Positions 47,237-59,200 of a stretch of DNA of 64,000 bases are shown in pieces. The stretch spans positions 85,765,001 through 85,829,000 of the forward strand of contig CM075656.1 of NCBI GenBank assembly GCA_037953625.1, written 5' to 3'. The stretch is from Crotalaria pallida. Its lineage: Eukaryota; Streptophyta; Magnoliopsida; Fabales; Fabaceae. The notes beneath the pieces are model-generated. The model did not search any database. It was not told where the DNA came from and saw only the letters and a program-made list of their open reading frames with translations. Made by a program: the position numbers and the translations under genes. Position 1 is the first letter of the stretch. Each line of letters starts with the position of its first letter.

Positions 47237-49102
47237 ATGAAGGAAGGGAGTAGCAGAAAGCAAGGTGCAGCCACACCGTGTGCTGCATGCAAGCTACTAA
47301 GAAGAAGGTGTGCCCAGGATTGTGTGTTTGCTCCCTATTTCCCAGCTAATGAGCCCCATAAGTTTGCTAATGTCCACAAGGTGTTCGGTGCTAGCAATAT
47401 CAACAAGATGCTTCAGGTAATTCGTTTTTCTTTTTTCTCAAATAATCTCACTGCCCCACATGTCTTATTTACTCCTATTTAGGAAACTTTTCATTGACAA
47501 TAACTATATTCTAGTATTGTAGTATCAGTAAAAAAAAAGGTCCAATTTTATGAAATTTGGTTACAGGACAAATAGGATATGAGAAATTCCTATTCCGTTG
47601 TTATTCTAAGTTTGATGTGTCGGCAAAAAATACTCCCTTCCATTCTATATAAGTATAAGATTCTTTCCGGAAAAAAATTTGATCATATTTGTAAATCAGA
47701 TTCCAATTTCCATTATCATTTAATTACATATTTTCAAAAAGATTCCAATTTCAATATCATTTAATTACATCTTTCCAAAAATATATTTATAAAATCAATA
47801 CTTTTCAGAATTCTAATACAATAACATTCAATGTTTGAAAAAGTGTATTCAATGTTTACATTTCCAACAATACCTTAATCAACTTTGTTGATAAATATGA
47901 ATTTTTTCAAAAAGATTGTACAATTGAGTATAAGATTTGAGGGAGTAATAAAATATGACTATCTTATAAGCATAATGTATTTTCAATGTTATGTAAAATT
48001 TGAGGGAGTAATAAAATATGACTATCTTATAAGCATAATGTATTTTCAATCTTATGTAAGGGAGCTCGTTTAAAAATAAGTCGGATAGTTAGAGAATATA
48101 GTATAGTGAAGTTTTTTCCTTCTTACCCTAACATATTATTATCACCGATGTTAGCATCACCACCCTATTATTACCGTCACAATGACACCAACATTATTAT
48201 TATTATCTGGAGTACATCAAACACCAAACAATATAAAACCTATATTATTTTTATCTTATTTTTTATCATATTATGTTGTTAACTTATCGTGACAACCAAA
48301 TTGTTTAAAGTTGCAAGGGGGCTGAAAAAGTATCAGATAGTAATTTAGATGAGACTGGACATCACTTGCAATTTTTGTTTACAAATATTATTATATTTGT
48401 GTGACCTGCATTAACAATCTCATATTCCATATATATTTAAACGCCTGAAGGCTGCAGGTACATTTCTAATAAAAATTTTACCATATATAGCAGATTAGGC
48501 TATTAGCAGTAGTAGTCAAAAATCAAAATGATTGATGTTATGCACCATTGTTAATGGTGAATAATTTTCGTTGAAGATTATATTAATTGCATTGCAAATT
48601 AAATGCAACAAGTGTTTTTTTTTTTTTTTAAATATGGATCCTCTAAAGTGAATGGTAAGGTGAGTAAGGGTGTTTTTATCCTTGATTAGCATGATCTTAA
48701 TTTACTAAATTATCTAAGGATGAAAACATTCACTTGCTCACCCAGTCACCCTAAAATAAATACTTTAGTTGAGTAATCCAGAGTGTTTACATATGTTAAG
48801 AAAATAGGAATCTCATTATATGTGAGCCCACTGGCCCACTCAGAGCATGCCACAACCCTCATTGGCAACATTTTTTTTGGGTATACGACTTTCTTATTTT
48901 TTGTATACTAATTGGCAATACTTTACAACTTTTGGTTCTTTAAAATTCTATTTAAAAAGACTTGTCATTTAAGATTCATCATTGAATGTAGTCAACTTTG
49001 TTCATATTCTTTTTTATTTATTTCTCTTTTCACACTGAATTAGTGTTGTACTATTTCTTAATATATACTTAGTGAATAGTGATTGCATATAATTGTTTTA
49101 TC

Positions 49103-49154
<52 letters not shown>

Positions 49155-50119
49155 TTTTTACCAAAATATCTCCATAAATACTAGTATGACATGTAAGTTA
49201 GGAATTAGGATGATCGTAGTCAGACAAAGTTCTCCATAAAATGGTGATTCCAACATTGGATTCCATCCATGAGATATAATTTGAATTTTATAGCAGCATA
49301 ACCTTTTTTTTATTCAAAATTTATTCTCTTCTTTCATCATATATTTGGCCATTACCTCCAAAATAAAAAAAATACACTTGGCCATTTGGTCAATGGGAGC
49401 TTGTTAACGTGATTTTGGCACTCAAAGTCAAGGTCAAGGACAAATTGTACCAACAACATAACAACAAACGTACATTTTAGAATATTGAGCAACCATACAC
49501 AGGACCTTCATTTTCTACCGTCAACAAAAAGGATATTGCCAAGTGACCAAAAAAAAAAAAAGATATTGCTAGCATTGTGCACCGTGTGAATCTGTCTCGT
49601 GAATGTAATTTTTTAATCAAAAGTAAACAATTATATGTCAAATAAAATTGCTTGTTTCCTTGCCAATTTTGGACTTTTCATTTCGAATTTCTTGTCTTCT
49701 TCTTTTCCAAAAACATATTCATTTTATATCATTTTAATTTTTATTTTATGAAGAAAACATGTAATGGAACGTGAAATTTGTAGGACCTACCAATGCATCA
49801 ACGAGGGGATGCAGTGAGCAGCATGGTGTATGAGGCCAATGCAAGAGTGAGAGACCCTGTGTATGGATGTGTGGGGACCATCTCTTCTCTTCAGCAACAC
49901 ATTGATGTGCTTCAGACCCAATTGGCTCTGGCCCAAGCTGAAGTGGTCCACCTAAGGGTGAGTCAAACTAGATACATCTCCAATTCTGGGCCTAGCCCAA
50001 ACAGCCCAACTAATAGTGGCTCCCCATCACCCAAGATCATGGACTACAATGCCAAGCCCATTTTTGACATGGACATGGTGGTGGACCAGGCCAGCTATGG
50101 TGATTCAATGTGGTCATGA
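47237..50119 (+). CDS. LBD4: LOB-domain transcription factor, LBD4-like
   Basis: LOB-domain proteins are plant-specific nuclear DNA-binding regulators of organ boundary and vascular development. Exon 1 is 47237-47416 and exon 2 is 49784-50119, giving 171 aa; the 2367-bp intron lies at the usual LBD position, after KMLQ. The zinc-finger-like block CAACKLLRRRCAQDC has the CX2CX6CX3C spacing (Cys15, 18, 25, 29). A GAS block (FANVHKVFGASNINKML) and DPVYGC follow. The leucine-zipper-like coiled coil ISSLQQHIDVLQTQLALAQA marks class I. The ATG at 47237 gives the standard MKEGSSRKQG start. The tail ends DSMWS. Assignment to LBD4 rather than LBD3 is from recalled similarity. Confidence 0.94.
47628..47948. 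mobile_element. Probable mariner-type MITE in the LBD intron
   Basis: It starts ACTCCCTTCCATTCTATATA and ends ATAAGATTTGAGGGAGTA. The interior shares TTAATTACAT..TTCCA phrases with family B. The right end became the start of the 63-bp tandem duplication. Confidence 0.6.
47935..48060. repeat. 63-bp tandem duplication in the LBD intron
   Basis: Two copies (47935-47997 and 47998-48060) starting ATTTGAGGGAGTAATAAAAT differ at a single internal base (GTTATG versus CTTATG) plus the end. The unit begins with a mariner-MITE-like end (GAGGGAGTA). Confidence 0.92.
49106..49151. repeat. (TA)n microsatellite
   Basis: A pure TA tract of about 46 bp in the LBD intron. Confidence 0.95.
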
Positions 50120-50757
50120 GTCATAATCATCCTAAGTAATGCAATTCTAGTGTAATTTCTATTTAGTAGACCATATATTTAGGAAGGAAAAACAAAATTG
50201 CTTTTTACACTTGCAATTTTTGTGAGAGTAGTAGCAGTGGTGGTGGTGGTCGTGTCCGGACTGCCATGGTGGGAGAGGAGCTGCGGTGGAGGCTTTTCGC
50301 CCGCTTAATTAATCTATGTTTTGGTAAAGGGTTTCTTATTGATGACATGCTGTGTAAATATTATTACTTAAAATTATATGAAGGATAAGTTTATGGTGTG
50401 ATTGTGGATTGTTTTTGGCAAATGGCTGGTTGCATTGAAATTTATTTTTTGTGTTTTAGTGAAACCATGACTTTGCCTTTTCATCGTGAACTATTCATCA
50501 ATTGGCATTTGCTTCATTGAGTGGATGGTTGAATAACTCTTTTCGTTATTAAATTATTGTCACTTTATCAAAATGAATATATTTTCAAATAGTAGTCATT
50601 CTACAAAATCAAAGCAACATAAATTATTATTTGTACAATTTTATCCTCATTTAATTAATAGGAGAAATAATAAGTGGAAAAAATGACTAATGACTAATGT
50701 AAAGAAATAATGGACAAACATTGATTTACTAAAAAAACATTAAATATACTTCTGAAT
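50120..50757. other. LBD 3' UTR and flank
   Basis: No gene is seen. A (GGT)n-like run (GTGGTGGTGGTGGT) lies near 50236. Confidence 0.5.
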
Positions 50758-50893
50758 CCACTTGTTATAAACTTTTTTTGTTTTACATGGGAGGTCTGGG
50801 ACTAGAACCCATGACCTGGGGGAGGGGGAAATCCTAAGTGTCTCTGCAGTCACCAACTGGACTGTCTTACGCGGACCCACTTGTTATAAACTT
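50758..50893 (-). mobile_element. Short tRNA-derived SINE with 17-bp target duplication
   Basis: CCACTTGTTATAAACTT occurs at 50758-50774 and 50877-50893. Between them is a ~102-bp minus-strand body with a B-box (GGTTCTAGTCC) and an A-rich 3' tail (TGTAAAACAAAAAAA) next to the left duplication. The exact 17-bp duplication and tail show insertion by LINE-type target-primed reverse transcription. Confidence 0.88.
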
Positions 50894-51996
50894 AAATAAG
50901 GATTGTTTAGAAACGGAGGAAATATTTTTTTAGGTTGCGCCAAATTTCGCACCAATACAACGGAAAAAAATAAAGAAGATTATAGTTATTTCATTAGATT
51001 TTTTTTATAATCATATTGTTTGTGCATCATTTATTATCCAAAATGCATTAGGTTTTTCTTTTTTCATAATGTTAGTTGTGATACTTGGAGATTCTCCATA
51101 TAGCTAGAATTAAACTACTGTAATTATTAGTATCAATATCACAGTGCCTAATCATAAAGACTAATTTGAGTGATAGTTCTAGGGTAATCTAATTGATTTA
51201 GTTTAAATTTATCTCCGTCTTTCTTTAGGCATTTATGCATTTAATAAAGTGTATGACCGTCACCAAGAGCCAACTTAGTTAGCAGAGATACAAGACGTGT
51301 TAGTGCTCTTGACTGCACTTTCTCATTCTCTCCTGAAAAAAAAAAAAAGAAAAAAAAAAGTTTGCCTATTAAGGTAGTACAGTATGACTTAAGAAAGCTG
51401 AGTGGTGAAACACACATGTGCCAATTGGATACAAAGCTACTCCTACAGTGCTCGGAGGAGATTACATTCATTCGTGCAAGTTTATAAGACTTGTCTGTTC
51501 TACGATAAAAAAAAAATTTAAAAAAAAAAACTTGTCTGTTCTGGGGTGTGCAAAACTCCTCAAATTGTAATAAGTAATAACTCGGACATGGCTTGGAGCT
51601 AATTATGACAAATTTGAGTTATAGAAATTAGACTGGGAAGTATTTTGAATCGGGTTCAAATTATAGTTCGAATTGTGTCAATTTTGAGATAGAAATTAGA
51701 CTCAAGTATTTTGAATCGGGTTCAAATTATGGTTCAAGTTGTCAGCTTATTCCGATATCTCACGTTCAAAAATACTGTAGTTACTTTTCTTATGAGTATG
51801 AATAATAAGACTTATTTCTTTAAATAGATAGCTTTTTAAAGATGATGATTAATTTTCTTAACGACAATGATCTTCTTCACCAAGCAAGATAATTAATTAT
51901 GGCTAAAATGTGTAAATTTGTAATAAAAAATATGTTTAACATGTTTTTTTTTATAAGAAAAAAACCTTTCATTAAAAAACAAGGAAGCCTGAAAAA
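50894..51996. other. Gene-free stretch with a ~68-bp imperfect duplication
   Basis: Sequence starting ATAGAAATTAGACT occurs at 51621-51679 and again at 51689-51745, sharing TATTTTGAATCGGGTTCAAA. No gene or mobile element border was found. Confidence 0.6.
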
Positions 51997-52069
51997 TGGA
52001 GATGCGGGGTATCAATCCCCGTACCTCTCGCATGCTAAGCGAGCGCTCTACCATCTGAGCTACATCCCC
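51997..52069 (-). tRNA. tRNA-Ala (anticodon AGC)
   Basis: A 73-nt cloverleaf is read on the minus strand. The 7-bp acceptor pairs GGGGATG with CATCTCC (one G-T) and has discriminator A. The A-box is TAGCTCAGATGG and the anticodon loop TTAGCAT has AGC at positions 34-36 on a CTCGC/GCGAG stem. The T stem is CGGGG/CCCCG. A pol III TTTTT terminator follows directly (51992-51996). The T loop reads ATTGATA; T at the position of the conserved C56 is unusual and could weaken the D-T loop contact, so activity is not certain. Confidence 0.9.
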
Positions 52070-52861
52070 TACTATATTAAACATGTTAGTAAGAGGATGC
52101 ACACTAATAACTTGGATACATTTAGCATTAAACCCTGAATCTGTAGTTTGAAGGTTGTATAATAGAGTGGGCAAAAAGACACAAACTAAGATCAGTTTCA
52201 TTGTGGTTGATATCCATCAATTCCATTACACACAAATAAGTAATTAAAAATTTACAAAATGAGCACATAAATTTCCCACCACCCTCAAAAAGAGTTGTCA
52301 TCATGGCAGCACCCTTCTCCTCCCTCCCCATCCTCCTCAGCATCACCATCCTCTCTTGCCTGACGAAATTATAAATAACAAAATCAACCAAAATTCAAAA
52401 ATAAATAAATATTCCCTCGTATTCTTATTACTATAAGATACCATCTATAAAGTTTTGGTCATTCTTTGTACGAATCGCAATTTCTACGCGGCATTTATTT
52501 ATTTTTTTTCCATTATTTATCTTTATCAAATACTATAATTTTCTTTTTTTATATACTATTGATTAAAGAGAGAACAATCACTCCCTTTGTCCCATTTACT
52601 CTTTTTTTAATCTATCTCCAATAACTAAAAAACATACTAGCTTATTAGATAAAAGGAATACATAAATCAATAATGCAATTTTGTTCATTACTAAACAAAT
52701 ATCCTATCATTTGCTTAAATCAATCAATCTCATTTTTAAAAAAATTCAATAATAATTGAGAAATTAAATTTGAAAAAGTTTATCAAACATGTACATTTCT
52801 CTCATACCAATAATCATATTTTTTTAACAAAGTGCTCTTATTAGAATCAAACATTCAAGCT
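52070..52861. other. Gene-free AT-rich stretch
   Basis: One orphan mariner-type MITE end (CACTCCCTTTGTCCC) lies near 52580 without a clear partner. Confidence 0.5.
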
Positions 52862-53137
52862 ATGTTTGGATACACTCTTGAGGATGGAATGTAATGGAAT
52901 ATGATAGAATGAAGTGAAATGGGGTGGGACAAAAATAATATTTCATTGTTTGGTTCCATGACAAACATCCCAATTTGGAAGGGATGAAAAAGTGAAGCTT
53001 TTGATGGAATTGGATAGAATCCATTCTCCCAAGTTCCATCCACTCCATTATAACTATAGCAATCCAAACAACGAAGCTTCTTTAAATACCATTCCACTCC
53101 CTTCCATTCCATCATATTCCACCAATCCAAACAAAAC
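52862..53137. mobile_element. hAT-type MITE with TGTTTGGAT...ATCCAAACA ends
   Basis: TATGTTTGGATACA at the left faces CCAATCCAAACAAAACAT at the right. The interior is made of GGAATG / CATTCC phrases on opposite strands, forming a loose foldback. It lies ~130 bp beyond the psaF stop codon. Confidence 0.65.
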
Positions 53138-53263
53138 ATCAAACTCACTTAAGTAAAATAAGATAAAAATAAAACAAATTTAAAAAGGGGAATAGAGATT
53201 AGAGAGTAGTAAGCCTTAGCCTTACCATAATACCATACCTTATAATAATAAAATAAGGGCAAC

Positions 53264-53965
53264 TTAGACATCCTTGGCAATAAGTTCACCATTCAAAAAC
53301 TCCCTATAAGCAGCAATAGGCCAACTGAATCCCTTAAAAACCAACCTCGAAGCAAGCGGCACATCGATTATAATCTCCTTCTGGGTGGGTTTCTTATCAT
53401 CCCTTATCGCAATCAAGTAGCTCCGACCCACCCACCCGATCCAACCCGCTATATACAAAAACAACAACCCGGGCGTGATGAACTCGCCCCAGTGCCTCTG
53501 ATCGCCGCTCACTATCAAATGCGGCAACCCGTCCGCACCGCACAGGAGCCCCTGTTTCCCGTAGTTGTCGAACCTCCGCTTCGTCTTCTCGATGGTGGCG
53601 TTGATGGCGAGGGCGGGGGCGCTGTCGGGGGCGTAGAGCTTCAGGGAGGATTCGAGTTTCTTGATTTGTTGCTTCTCGCGCTTGGCGAATTGCTTGGAGT
53701 CTTTGCACGGGGTGAGGCCGGAGATGTCGGCGGAGGCGGGGAGTGGGGATGATGAGAGGAGGATGGAGGATAGTGCGAGGGCGGCGGAGAAGGCCTTGAG
53801 TTGTTGTTCACACTGTGAAGGTGATGCATTGGTATTGGTGTTGTTATTGGTGTTGTTGCTGCAGTGGATGGTGAGTCTTGGTTTGAGGGTGGTGGAGAAG
53901 GAGGCACCACCAAGTTTGGGTTTGAGGGTGGGTTTGGAGAGGTTGGTGGGAATGGTGAGAGACAT
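53264..53965 (-). CDS. PSAF: Photosystem I reaction centre subunit III (PsaF)
   Basis: PsaF is a nuclear-encoded subunit of photosystem I that docks plastocyanin on the lumen side. The gene is intronless and encodes 233 aa. Residues 1-79 form a bipartite presequence: a Ser/Thr/Lys-rich stromal transit part, then a hydrophobic thylakoid-transfer segment (AFSAALALSSILL) ending PASA before Asp80. The mature protein of 154 aa begins DISGLTPCKDSKQFAKREKQ with the Lys-rich plastocyanin-binding helix (IKKLESSLKLY). The two conserved Cys (CKDS, LCGADG) and the membrane segment around GLLFLYIAGWIGWVG are present. I chose the ATG at 53965, which gives the usual MSLTIPTN start. An in-frame ATG at 54118 would add 51 Pro/Ser/His-rich residues. 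Confidence 0.97.
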   Translation of the reverse strand: MSLTIPTNLSKPTLKPKLGGASFSTTLKPRLTIHCSNNTNNNTNTNASPSQCEQQLKAFSAALALSSILLSSSPLPASADISGLTPCKDSKQFAKREKQQIKKLESSLKLYAPDSAPALAINATIEKTKRRFDNYGKQGLLCGADGLPHLIVSGDQRHWGEFITPGLLFLYIAGWIGWVGRSYLIAIRDDKKPTQKEIIIDVPLASRLVFKGFSWPIAAYREFLNGELIAKDV

Positions 53966-54142
53966 GGTTGGTTGGTGGATTGATTGTGTGGAGAAGAATG
54001 GAGAATGGAAAATGGAGAATGGAGAAGGAGTGAAGGAGGGAAGGTTTTTAGATTGTGAGAGAGGGGGGAAGGGAGGTGTGTGGTGGGTAAGTAAAGGGAG
54101 GTGTGGTGGACAGGACACTGGACAGACAGAGTTGGGATAGTA

Positions 54143-54253
54143 GATAAGATGAGAGGAGTTAGGATGCTGAGTTGGATGCTTGTTATTGGTTTTTAGTGGC
54201 TTTCATCAGATCACAGTGTTATGATCATATTTTTTTGTTAGAGTTTGGATAAG
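54143..54253. promoter_or_regulatory. Two I-box cores upstream of psaF
   Basis: GATAAG occurs at 54143-54148 and 54248-54253, about 180 and 285 bp upstream of the psaF start codon. I-boxes (GATAAG) are typical of light-regulated photosynthesis promoters. Function is inferred from motif and position. Confidence 0.45.
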
Positions 54254-54395
54254 AGAGGGTCGTGCTTTAGATTTCAGGGAAAATTTATAACTGCTATTTT
54301 TTACTCTCTCCTATCCAAAATATAATGCACGCATTTTAAAAAATGGTTAAATGATATAAAGATTTGTTATATTTTAATTATAATGTTCCTATATA

Positions 54396-54690
54396 CTCAC
54401 TCCGATCCTATATATAGGTCACATTCTAGAAAGTTTTCTTGGTCTTAATTATAAGTTACTTTATATTTTCTATGCATCATTTATTGATTTTTCTCTTTTT
54501 TTGCCCTTATTAAATGCTCTGACTATCTATGTGTTTTTTGTTGTTCATTAATGAGTGTGAATTTTCCAAGAAAAGTTAGGGGGTAAAATTGTAATGTTAC
54601 AATATATTCTCGTAAAATTCATAAAACCAACCATTTTTCTTAGTATGTGTAATTCGGTTAAGTATGCCTTATAATAAGAACCGGAGGGAG
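54396..54690. mobile_element. Mariner-type MITE, family A, copy 3
   Basis: CTCACTCCGATCCTATATAT faces AATAAGAACCGGAGGGAG, with TA on both sides. The interior is nearly identical to copy 1 at 30564-30867. It lies ~430 bp upstream of the psaF start codon. Confidence 0.85.
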
Positions 54691-54692
54691 TA

Positions 54693-55319
54693 ATTATTAT
54701 TGAAGAGATAGAATGATATTGGAAGTGAAAAAGAGAATATAATAAATAAGGACGTGTTTAAAAAAATAAATTAATTATGTATTGAGTTTATAAAACAAAA
54801 AAACATATGAAACATAATACGAATGTTAAAACAACATTACATATGAAACGTACAGAATACTTGCATTCACTCTTACTTTAATTGGTGTCATTGTCTTTTC
54901 TTTTTAATTTAATATTTTTTAATTTTAATGATATTAAGTATTTTTCTAAAAAAATATTTTTATTTACTGCATATTTATCGTAACAAATTATGTAAACAAA
55001 TGTTTAGACTGTTACCTTAGATGCATTGTCATCAAGAAATTCAACTATCCAATGGACATTGTTAATCAAATCATAATTTTATTATGTTATATACTCTCTT
55101 CGTTTCATATTATTTGTCACTTTAGTTTTTTTAATTTGTTCCAAATTATTTGTCGTTTTAGTAATAAATATTTACATTGTCAGTGCACACATATTAAACT
55201 CATAAATGTTTGCCACTCTTGTATCTAGGGTGCTTCTACATGCGTCGGTTTTTGGATTTTTTGTGTTCTTTTTTGTGCATGTTTTTGTTATTTGGATTTG
55301 ATTTTTTTATGGCTTGTTT
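54693..55319. other. Gene-free AT-rich stretch
   Basis: No gene is seen. An orphan MITE-like end (ACTCTCTTCGTTTCATATTA) lies at 55093. Confidence 0.5.
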
Positions 55320-55790
55320 TTTTAGCCCCTGAACTTAGGTGCTCTTTTAGAATTGGTCCTTAAATTTTTTTCGATGTTGAGTAACTAAACTTTGCTCAAA
55401 TATTGAAAATGGTCATTTCATCACTTAAGTGATGATATGATTAATGATATGTCACGTCACCTTCGCCACATCGATAGGTAACGTTTCAGATGATGACACG
55501 TGAATTTTTTAAATTAAAAAAATTAAATTTATTAAAAATAATTAAAAAATTTATTTTTTAAAGAAAATCAAATCTTTTAATAAATTTTAAAAGAATTTTT
55601 TTAAAATAAAAAAATAAGTGTCCCGTGACTCTACATGACATATCACCCGTCGATATTTTGAAAGTGACGTAACATGTCATCGACTATATCATCACTTAAA
55701 TGATTAATTGAAGGACCCAAAGCGTAAAAAAAATTTAAAAAATTAATAAAAAAAAAACCTATGTGCCCGGAGCATCTTAATTGCCTGGAG
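55320..55790. mobile_element. Decayed foldback MITE
   Basis: TTAAGTGATGATATGATTAA (near 55427) is mirrored by the complement of TATATCATCACTTAAATGAT (near 55687). Further paired phrases around ATGTCACGTCAC and GTGACGTAACATGTC flank an A/T-rich centre. Borders are not sharp. Confidence 0.5.
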
Positions 55791-56260
55791 CATAGTAGAC
55801 TTTCCCTTGTATCTATTAGTACTTGTATTCCATTAACTCATTCAGTTAAATTAACTATTAAATCAAACTTTGTGCCATCAAACCTCTGGCTTTTCCTTGA
55901 TTAGAGTTTGAGAAATAATACTAATAATTGTACAACCCAACCACCCAAACCAAACCAAAACAACCGGTTAAATCAAACATCCAGTGTTAAGTTAGTTCCA
56001 CCTTGGCCCTCTCCTAAATATTGACAGCTATTGTAGCTCTGAATAAAACTAATCAAATTGATTTTGACGGACCTCGCAGAAATATTTAGCCCAACGTATC
56101 CTCGCTACCAAAACTGAAGCATCCCCTTACTTGGATAAGAAACATATAAAAGGCAAACAAGATCATCCAGAACCATCGTTTTACTAGCAACCCGAACTAC
56201 CAAATCAGGATGCTAAAAAAACTAAAACAGGACAATAGAATGTTCATCTCAACCATGATT

Positions 56261-59200
56261 TTATCGGTAATCAGGATCAGGCCGCCGTTTCAGCTCTGGT
56301 TGCCCGGCCAGTGGGCTTTCCATCTTTCTCTTGCGATTGTTCAACAAGGATGAAGCATCATCTGTCACCTCCCCTTTTTCTTCCTTCTCTACATCCACAT
56401 CTTTCAGTAACTGCTCTTTCACATTTCTGGTTTCCGCATGGTCCTTATTGTCATCAGCATCAGACCGGCTTTGCCTTCTCTCCTTATTTTTCTCATCCTC
56501 GAGAGCAAGCTCGATTCCATCTTCGAGCTCCCTCTCAATGAGATCATCCTCATCCATTACATCTTTCTTCAACGTCATTTCCTCTCGTTCCTTCCTCCTT
56601 TTTCTCAAAGCAGCCTTCACTTTGTCTTTGTCGATCATCTTGATCGCATCTCTGGGTGAGTAACCAAGCAGACCTTCCTGATGTCCCAAATTCCGATCTT
56701 GGTCTCCTGCACTAATCTGTTCAATCACAGAGTTAGATCTATTTGTCACTTCCCCCTTGTTATCTTCCTTAGGCAATGGTTCAGAGTTCTGACTATCTCC
56801 AATTTCCATGTCCACCTTGTGATCGGTGATGTCACTGCCTACTTCAGCACTCCCATCATTGATTTGGTTTTCGGGTCCTCTCAATGGTGCCTCAAGATTT
56901 TCTGCAGATGTATGCTTAGCGGCAGAATGTGATGATATTTTCTCTGAGGCTTGCTCAACATTTACAGCAGGAGCTTTTGCAGCAACAGCTCTTGTTCCAC
57001 CTCCAGCACTTTCTTGTACTTCACCCTGAGATTGTGGAAATTTATTCTGCTCATAGAGTTCCAGCATTTGATTGCTAACTTCTGCAAGAAATACAAACAA
57101 CCACAAAGATTCAGAAGGATAAACAGAAAATTCAGCTACCAAATGCGAAACACAGACCAATTGGGTACTAGCAAAACCGCCTTTGTGCTCTCATGAAAAT
57201 GCCTAACTTGATCAAGAAAGGGTAATCATCCAGATATTCAACTCTGTAGCCTGCTCACTTTTCTTTTGTTCAATCAAGAGTAATGATTAAATAGGGTGCA
57301 ATAATGTTTTCATTAGGAGCATCAGCATGTTTGGTGCATACTAAGTCTGTATGGAAACCTGTTTTTTTTCAAAAAAAAAAAAAAAAAAAGAGTTTTAAGA
57401 AGTAATATTCTTTACACAAACCAAACATATCATCTTAAAATCGCTTTTCAGCAAACATACTCAAGCATAAAATTGATCTGATTATAATCAAGTAAAACAA
57501 TCATTGATTATACATAATTGATTATAAAAATCTATTTTTTGCATCCAATCCAAACACACTCTAGGTTATTAAAAAACATGTGATATAAACTATCATAAGG
57601 GCATTAAATCATGTAATAATATAAAAGGTTACCCGGTTGGGTCCTCTTATTTGCAAGAGTTGACTTGAGAACACGACACACACCTTCCAATTGGCGTGGG
57701 GTGACATCAAACTCTTGCCACCAAACCTTCTCACCATCGGACGGAAGTTTCACTTTCAGGAACCTGGCAGCAAGGAAAAGGGCACCTGCTGCAATGTGAT
57801 GTGGCTTGAATTGCAAGAAAAGAGACGTCTTCAGCCTGAAAACCACTTACCAGCATGTGAACAAATATGTTGGTAACATGTAATCAACTAAATTAAATTA
57901 AAAAATTGGCCACTTAATCATACCCATCATTAACAAAGTTCCATGCAACTTGTACAAGGAAATTTTTTGTGATATTGAATTTCTTTATGGCTTCAACAAG
58001 GGGCTTATAGGGATGTTGAACATTAAAGGCAAAACCCAAAGTGGCAAGCACAACCCTCTCTCCAAGTAAAATCAACTCTTTCTGCTGCTCATACACTTCC
58101 TGCAATGATTACAACCTTTATTTAACAGATTTTAAATAATGTTAAGTACAAAAGAAAGAGGGCCAAATCATAGAGATATGCAATGTTTAATAAATGATAT
58201 AATTCCAGGCAACCAGTTCTGTTTAAGCAGTAACAAGTGTAAATAAAAACCAGTCAAGCATTGTATAGCAATTCAAAATTGAGGTCCCATCCTTTTTGAG
58301 CAATCATTATAACCTAGAAGCAATGTGATTTCTGAAAACTCCAGAATGAGGATGTATGCAATGAAATAGTCAAAAGCACAACCAATTATAGAACACCTTC
58401 TGTTTTATCCGAAGTGCAGCAGCAGGGTCTTTCCGGTGAATGATTTCATACGAAAGAAGAATAACATCCTTTAGAGGACGAGGAGTTTCTTCTACCTTCC
58501 CAGCAAGGAAGATACAAACAGTTGCAATGGTCTGCAAAAGATGTCCACCAAGTGAAGTGTAAGATTCCAATAAAGTAATCTTTAACTGTGTACTACCTAT
58601 ACATCTGCCATTCTCTTTCATTTAATATAAAGTTGGGTCAGAACTTCAGTGTCCGTATTTAACTTGTATCATCTTGGATCTGCATGCTCAGCAACCATCA
58701 CTAATGATGCACAATATACACAAATTTGTATATTGAGTCATCAGGGGGCTCCAACCAGTGAACAAGGAGTTGCAAAATCTAAGACTGTTAGTCTGTTACC
58801 AACCAAATATCTCATGACTGAAAGTGGCACACATAAAATGACTTATTCCCAGTCCAGAAAACTAGGTACAGAAAGATCACTGACAACTTAATAGAATTCA
58901 AGATTTAGTAACAATAAATTTACTATTATGTTGATGAATACTATAACAGATGCGGAGAATAAATCTCTAGGACAGTTGGACTTGAATAACATATCTAAAA
59001 TCTCCTAAAAACAAATAAATAATTAAATAATTAGGGTATAAAAAATTGTAATAAGGTGCCAAAATGTTGAAGACCTTGACTGAAACTTCGCAAAACAGAA
59101 AGCTTAAAGTAGTAGCTGAAATTAGAATACAAACAAAAGATATTAAATTAAATGGAATAAAAACTTGTTAAAGTAAAAACAGTCATAAAAATCATCTCAA

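Noticed and set aside
53661..54140. 159-codon plus-strand frame opposite psaF
   Set aside because: Antisense shadow of the psaF coding strand; no domain-like content.
55320..55790. A long non-coding RNA gene
   Set aside because: The paired phrases fit a decayed foldback MITE better and there is no splice or promoter evidence.
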